Notes under the pieces: model-generated
Databases searched by the model: none
What the model was told of the DNA's origin: nothing
What the model saw: only the letters and a program-made list of their open reading frames with translations
In this document: piece after piece, positions 5,599 through 5,977 of the stretch
How the letters are laid out: each line of letters starts with the position of its first letter
How positions within the stretch are numbered: position 1 is the first letter of the stretch
Translations under genes and position numbers: made by a program
Source of the DNA: Thermoplasmata archaeon
GTDB lineage: Archaea; Thermoplasmatota; Thermoplasmata; UBA184
Assembly: GCA_027314845.1 (NCBI GenBank)
Contig: DAHVAA010000104.1
Location: forward strand, 1 to 5,977
DNA: 5,977 bases
Reading direction: 5' to 3'

Positions 5599-5624
5599 CC
5601 GCCCACGCCTTAGATTGTGGGCGG
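5599..5624. promoter_or_regulatory. 8-bp inverted repeat with A/T-rich centre upstream of the LysE-family gene
   Basis: CCGCCCAC (5599-5606) and GTGGGCGG (5617-5624) are perfectly complementary across GCCTTAGATT (10 nt). The element lies 32 nt after the stop of the membrane protein gene (5656, minus strand) and 40 nt before the LysE-family start. It could be a transcript-end hairpin for the former or an operator laid over the promoter of the latter, since the centre is the only A/T-rich spot in the gap. No U-run is seen on either strand. The repeat is read directly; the role is inferred. Confidence 0.45.
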
Positions 5625-5655
5625 AGGCGCGACCATTCCGCGCGCCGCGGGCACG

Positions 5656-5977
5656 CTACCCCGCCGGGGGTGGAGGAGGCGGAACGGACGCGGCGGTCGT
5701 GGTGATGACCGGCCCGATCCGGTGCGGTCGCCAGACGATGGCCAGTATGCCCCCGATCAGCGCGCAGAAGAAACCGACGATCAGCCCGGCGAGGGCGAAC
5801 GGGATACCGACCACGGCGAAGAGGATCGCGAGGATCCCCCAAACCGTGTGACCGGACGGCACCGCCGCCATGAGGATTCCGGCCACCACGGTCAGGAATC
5901 CGACGAGGAGCCCGACCAGGAAGAGGTCGCTAAAGGTCCCGAAGACCGCCGCAAAGATGCCGCCGAACAGCGCGACC
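5656..5977 (-). CDS. Small polytopic membrane protein with polyproline tail, partial at right edge
   Basis: The minus-strand frame ending at TAG 5658-5656 stays open to the window edge, giving 106 visible residues, so the N-terminus is missing. It begins VALFGGIFAAVFGTFSDLFL and continues with three or so hydrophobic Gly/Ala/Ile/Leu/Phe-rich segments: ~1-14, ~18-36 and a long ~44-78 that can make one or two spans. A short basic break, WRPHRIG, and a cytoplasmic-type tail with six consecutive prolines (VPPPPPPAG) follow. A GTG at 5889 could in principle start a 77-residue form, but the hydrophobic pattern runs smoothly upstream, so it is probably internal. It resembles small archaeal/actinobacterial integral membrane proteins of the DUF6114/DUF4064 kind, but I cannot assign a family with confidence, nor a function. 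It lies upstream of the LysE-family gene on the same strand with a 96-nt gap. Confidence 0.6.
   Translation of the reverse strand, partial: VALFGGIFAAVFGTFSDLFLVGLLVGFLTVVAGILMAAVPSGHTVWGILAILFAVVGIPFALAGLIVGFFCALIGGILAIVWRPHRIGPVITTTAASVPPPPPPAG

Noticed and set aside
4643..5842. Long minus-strand open frame across msrA and the LysE-family gene
   Set aside because: It is Arg/Pro/Gly-rich without motifs and conflicts with two recognised proteins.
5656..5889. Complete 77-residue membrane protein starting at GTG 5889
   Set aside because: The frame continues open upstream with the same hydrophobic pattern to the window edge, so a truncated longer gene is more likely.
1..5977. CRISPR array, tRNA, insertion sequence or phage-defence system
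   Set aside because: No regularly spaced repeats, cloverleaf, transposase, integrase or nuclease genes were seen. The MoxR-VWA pair might suggest a ternary defence-type ATPase system, but coxG and xdhC nearby make a CODH role the simpler reading.

Overview
The window is GC-rich (roughly two-thirds G+C by eye) and densely coded, with short intergenic gaps. It carries an accessory block of an aerobic, molybdenum-type carbon monoxide dehydrogenase (CODH, cox) locus or a close relative in the xanthine dehydrogenase family, followed by unlinked housekeeping genes. The organism cannot be fixed from this sequence. I lean weakly towards a high-GC archaeon, perhaps Thermoplasmatota-like. The reasons are small A/T islands at archaeal TATA-like distances upstream of several genes, one start with no Shine-Dalgarno site and room for only a very short leader, and a small multi-pass membrane protein with a polyproline tail. 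A high-GC bacterium such as a Chloroflexota or Actinobacteria member is not excluded.

Left half, plus strand (1-3302): the last 61 codons of an unidentified protein run by an ATGA overlap into a MoxR/CoxD-type AAA+ ATPase. That gene runs by a second ATGA overlap into a CoxE-type VWA protein. After an 84-nt gap comes coxG (SRPBCC fold), then a 42-nt GC-rich inverted repeat with an A/T-rich core, then a stand-alone GyrI-like ligand-binding protein. CoxD and CoxE are the ATPase/VWA pair that matures the active site of Mo-CODH, and CoxG is the lipid/quinone-binding-type accessory protein. The catalytic subunits (CoxM, CoxS, CoxL) are not in the window and would be expected beyond its left edge if the locus is complete.

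Middle (3299-4195, minus strand): an XdhC/CoxI-family maturation protein faces the cox block. Its stop codon overlaps that of the GyrI-like gene by four bases. It diverges from msrA across a 197-nt region that contains a perfect 10-bp direct repeat.

Right half (4393-5977): msrA (peptide methionine sulfoxide reductase, plus strand) converges with a LysE/RhtB-family exporter (minus strand). Behind the exporter is the 3' part of a small polytopic membrane protein (minus strand) that runs off the right edge. An inverted repeat with an A/T-rich centre lies between these last two genes.

I found no tRNA, rRNA, CRISPR array, transposase or clear mobile-element boundary. I see no convincing undescribed system. 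The best leads are the unidentified gene coupled to coxD, the GyrI-like sensor inside the cox block, the altered Rossmann motif in the XdhC protein, and the three repeat elements at promoters.
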